Below the pieces are notes generated by a model, which worked only from the letters and a program-made list of their open reading frames with translations, had not been told where the DNA came from and ran no database searches. Positions 12,066-12,131 of a stretch of DNA of 12,131 nt are shown here, in pieces (the first letter of the stretch is position 1; every line of letters starts with the position of its first letter). The translations under genes were made by a program, and so were the position numbers. Origin of the DNA: Lachnospiraceae bacterium (GTDB lineage Bacteria > Bacillota > Clostridia > Lachnospirales > Lachnospiraceae); contig CAAGKF010000164.1 of assembly GCA_900770345.1 (NCBI GenBank), positions 1 to 12,131 on the forward strand, read 5' to 3'.

Positions 12066-12131
12066 GTGAGCCGATACGACGACGCTGTGAAGAAGTGGCA
12101 GGAGTGGGAAATCCGAACCACGGCAGACCTG
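12066..12131 (+). CDS. N-terminus of a truncated gene, possibly Fic family
   Basis: Only 22 codons are present: GTG at 12066, with GGAGG (12054-12058) 7 nt upstream, reading MSRYDDAVKKWQEWEIRTTA then DL, open to the window edge. The W-x-x-x-x-I-x-T-x-x-DL pattern resembles the start of Clostridial Fic-domain (AMPylation) proteins, but this is too little to be sure. Gene presence is well supported by promoter and Shine-Dalgarno; identity is a guess. Confidence 0.6.
   Translation, partial: MSRYDDAVKKWQEWEIRTTADL

Larger units (their letters stand above)
8283..12131. mobile_element. Left part of the next tandem element (truncated by window)
   Basis: Starts at attachment site 2 and carries integrase, DUF6809-type gene, the conserved 82-bp block, a lipoprotein gene, a CAP-domain gene, an excisionase-like gene and the first 22 codons of another gene. 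The right attachment site lies outside the window. Confidence 0.7.

Overview
The window looks like accessory DNA from a GC-rich gut-type Clostridium relative, probably an Oscillospiraceae member. This is inferred from the gene families, AGGAGG ribosome binding sites, TTGACA/TATAAT promoters and T-tract terminators; no ribosomal or housekeeping marker is present to fix the genus.

The organising feature is a tandem array of integrative elements at one tRNA site. An 84-bp direct repeat (209-292 and 8283-8366, 83/84 identical) carries the anticodon-loop-to-CCA half of a valine tRNA (CAC anticodon) and its terminator. Each copy is flanked by paired 12-bp-period repeats at identical distances (111 nt left, 85 nt right), which look like integrase arm sites. 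The window therefore holds the right end of one element (1-208), a complete 8,074-bp element (209-8282) and the left part of a third (8283 to the end). The arm repeats at both ends of the complete element are one sequence type (GACCCA). Those of both neighbours are another (GACCAATA).

The complete element has an integrase (minus strand), a DUF6809-type small gene upstream of it, a conserved 82-bp control block, a probable mobilisation-module remnant, and a hypothetical gene at 2499. Its main cargo is a plus-strand operon: a consensus promoter, a structured leader ending in a terminator, two small membrane proteins, an internal terminator, then larE, larB, larC and a TPR gene. LarB, LarE and LarC build the nickel-pincer nucleotide cofactor of lactate racemase-type enzymes. 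LarB carboxylates and activates nicotinate adenine dinucleotide, LarE adds sulfur, and LarC inserts nickel. No larA is in the window, so the cofactor would serve an enzyme encoded elsewhere. The two membrane proteins are unassigned and are the best candidates for new parts of this system.

The third element repeats the integrase/DUF6809 module (about 86% identical integrase). It adds an AT-rich lipoprotein gene between the attachment site and the integrase, then carries a secreted CAP-domain protein, a small helix-turn-helix excisionase-like protein, and the start of a plus-strand gene (possibly Fic family) cut by the window end.
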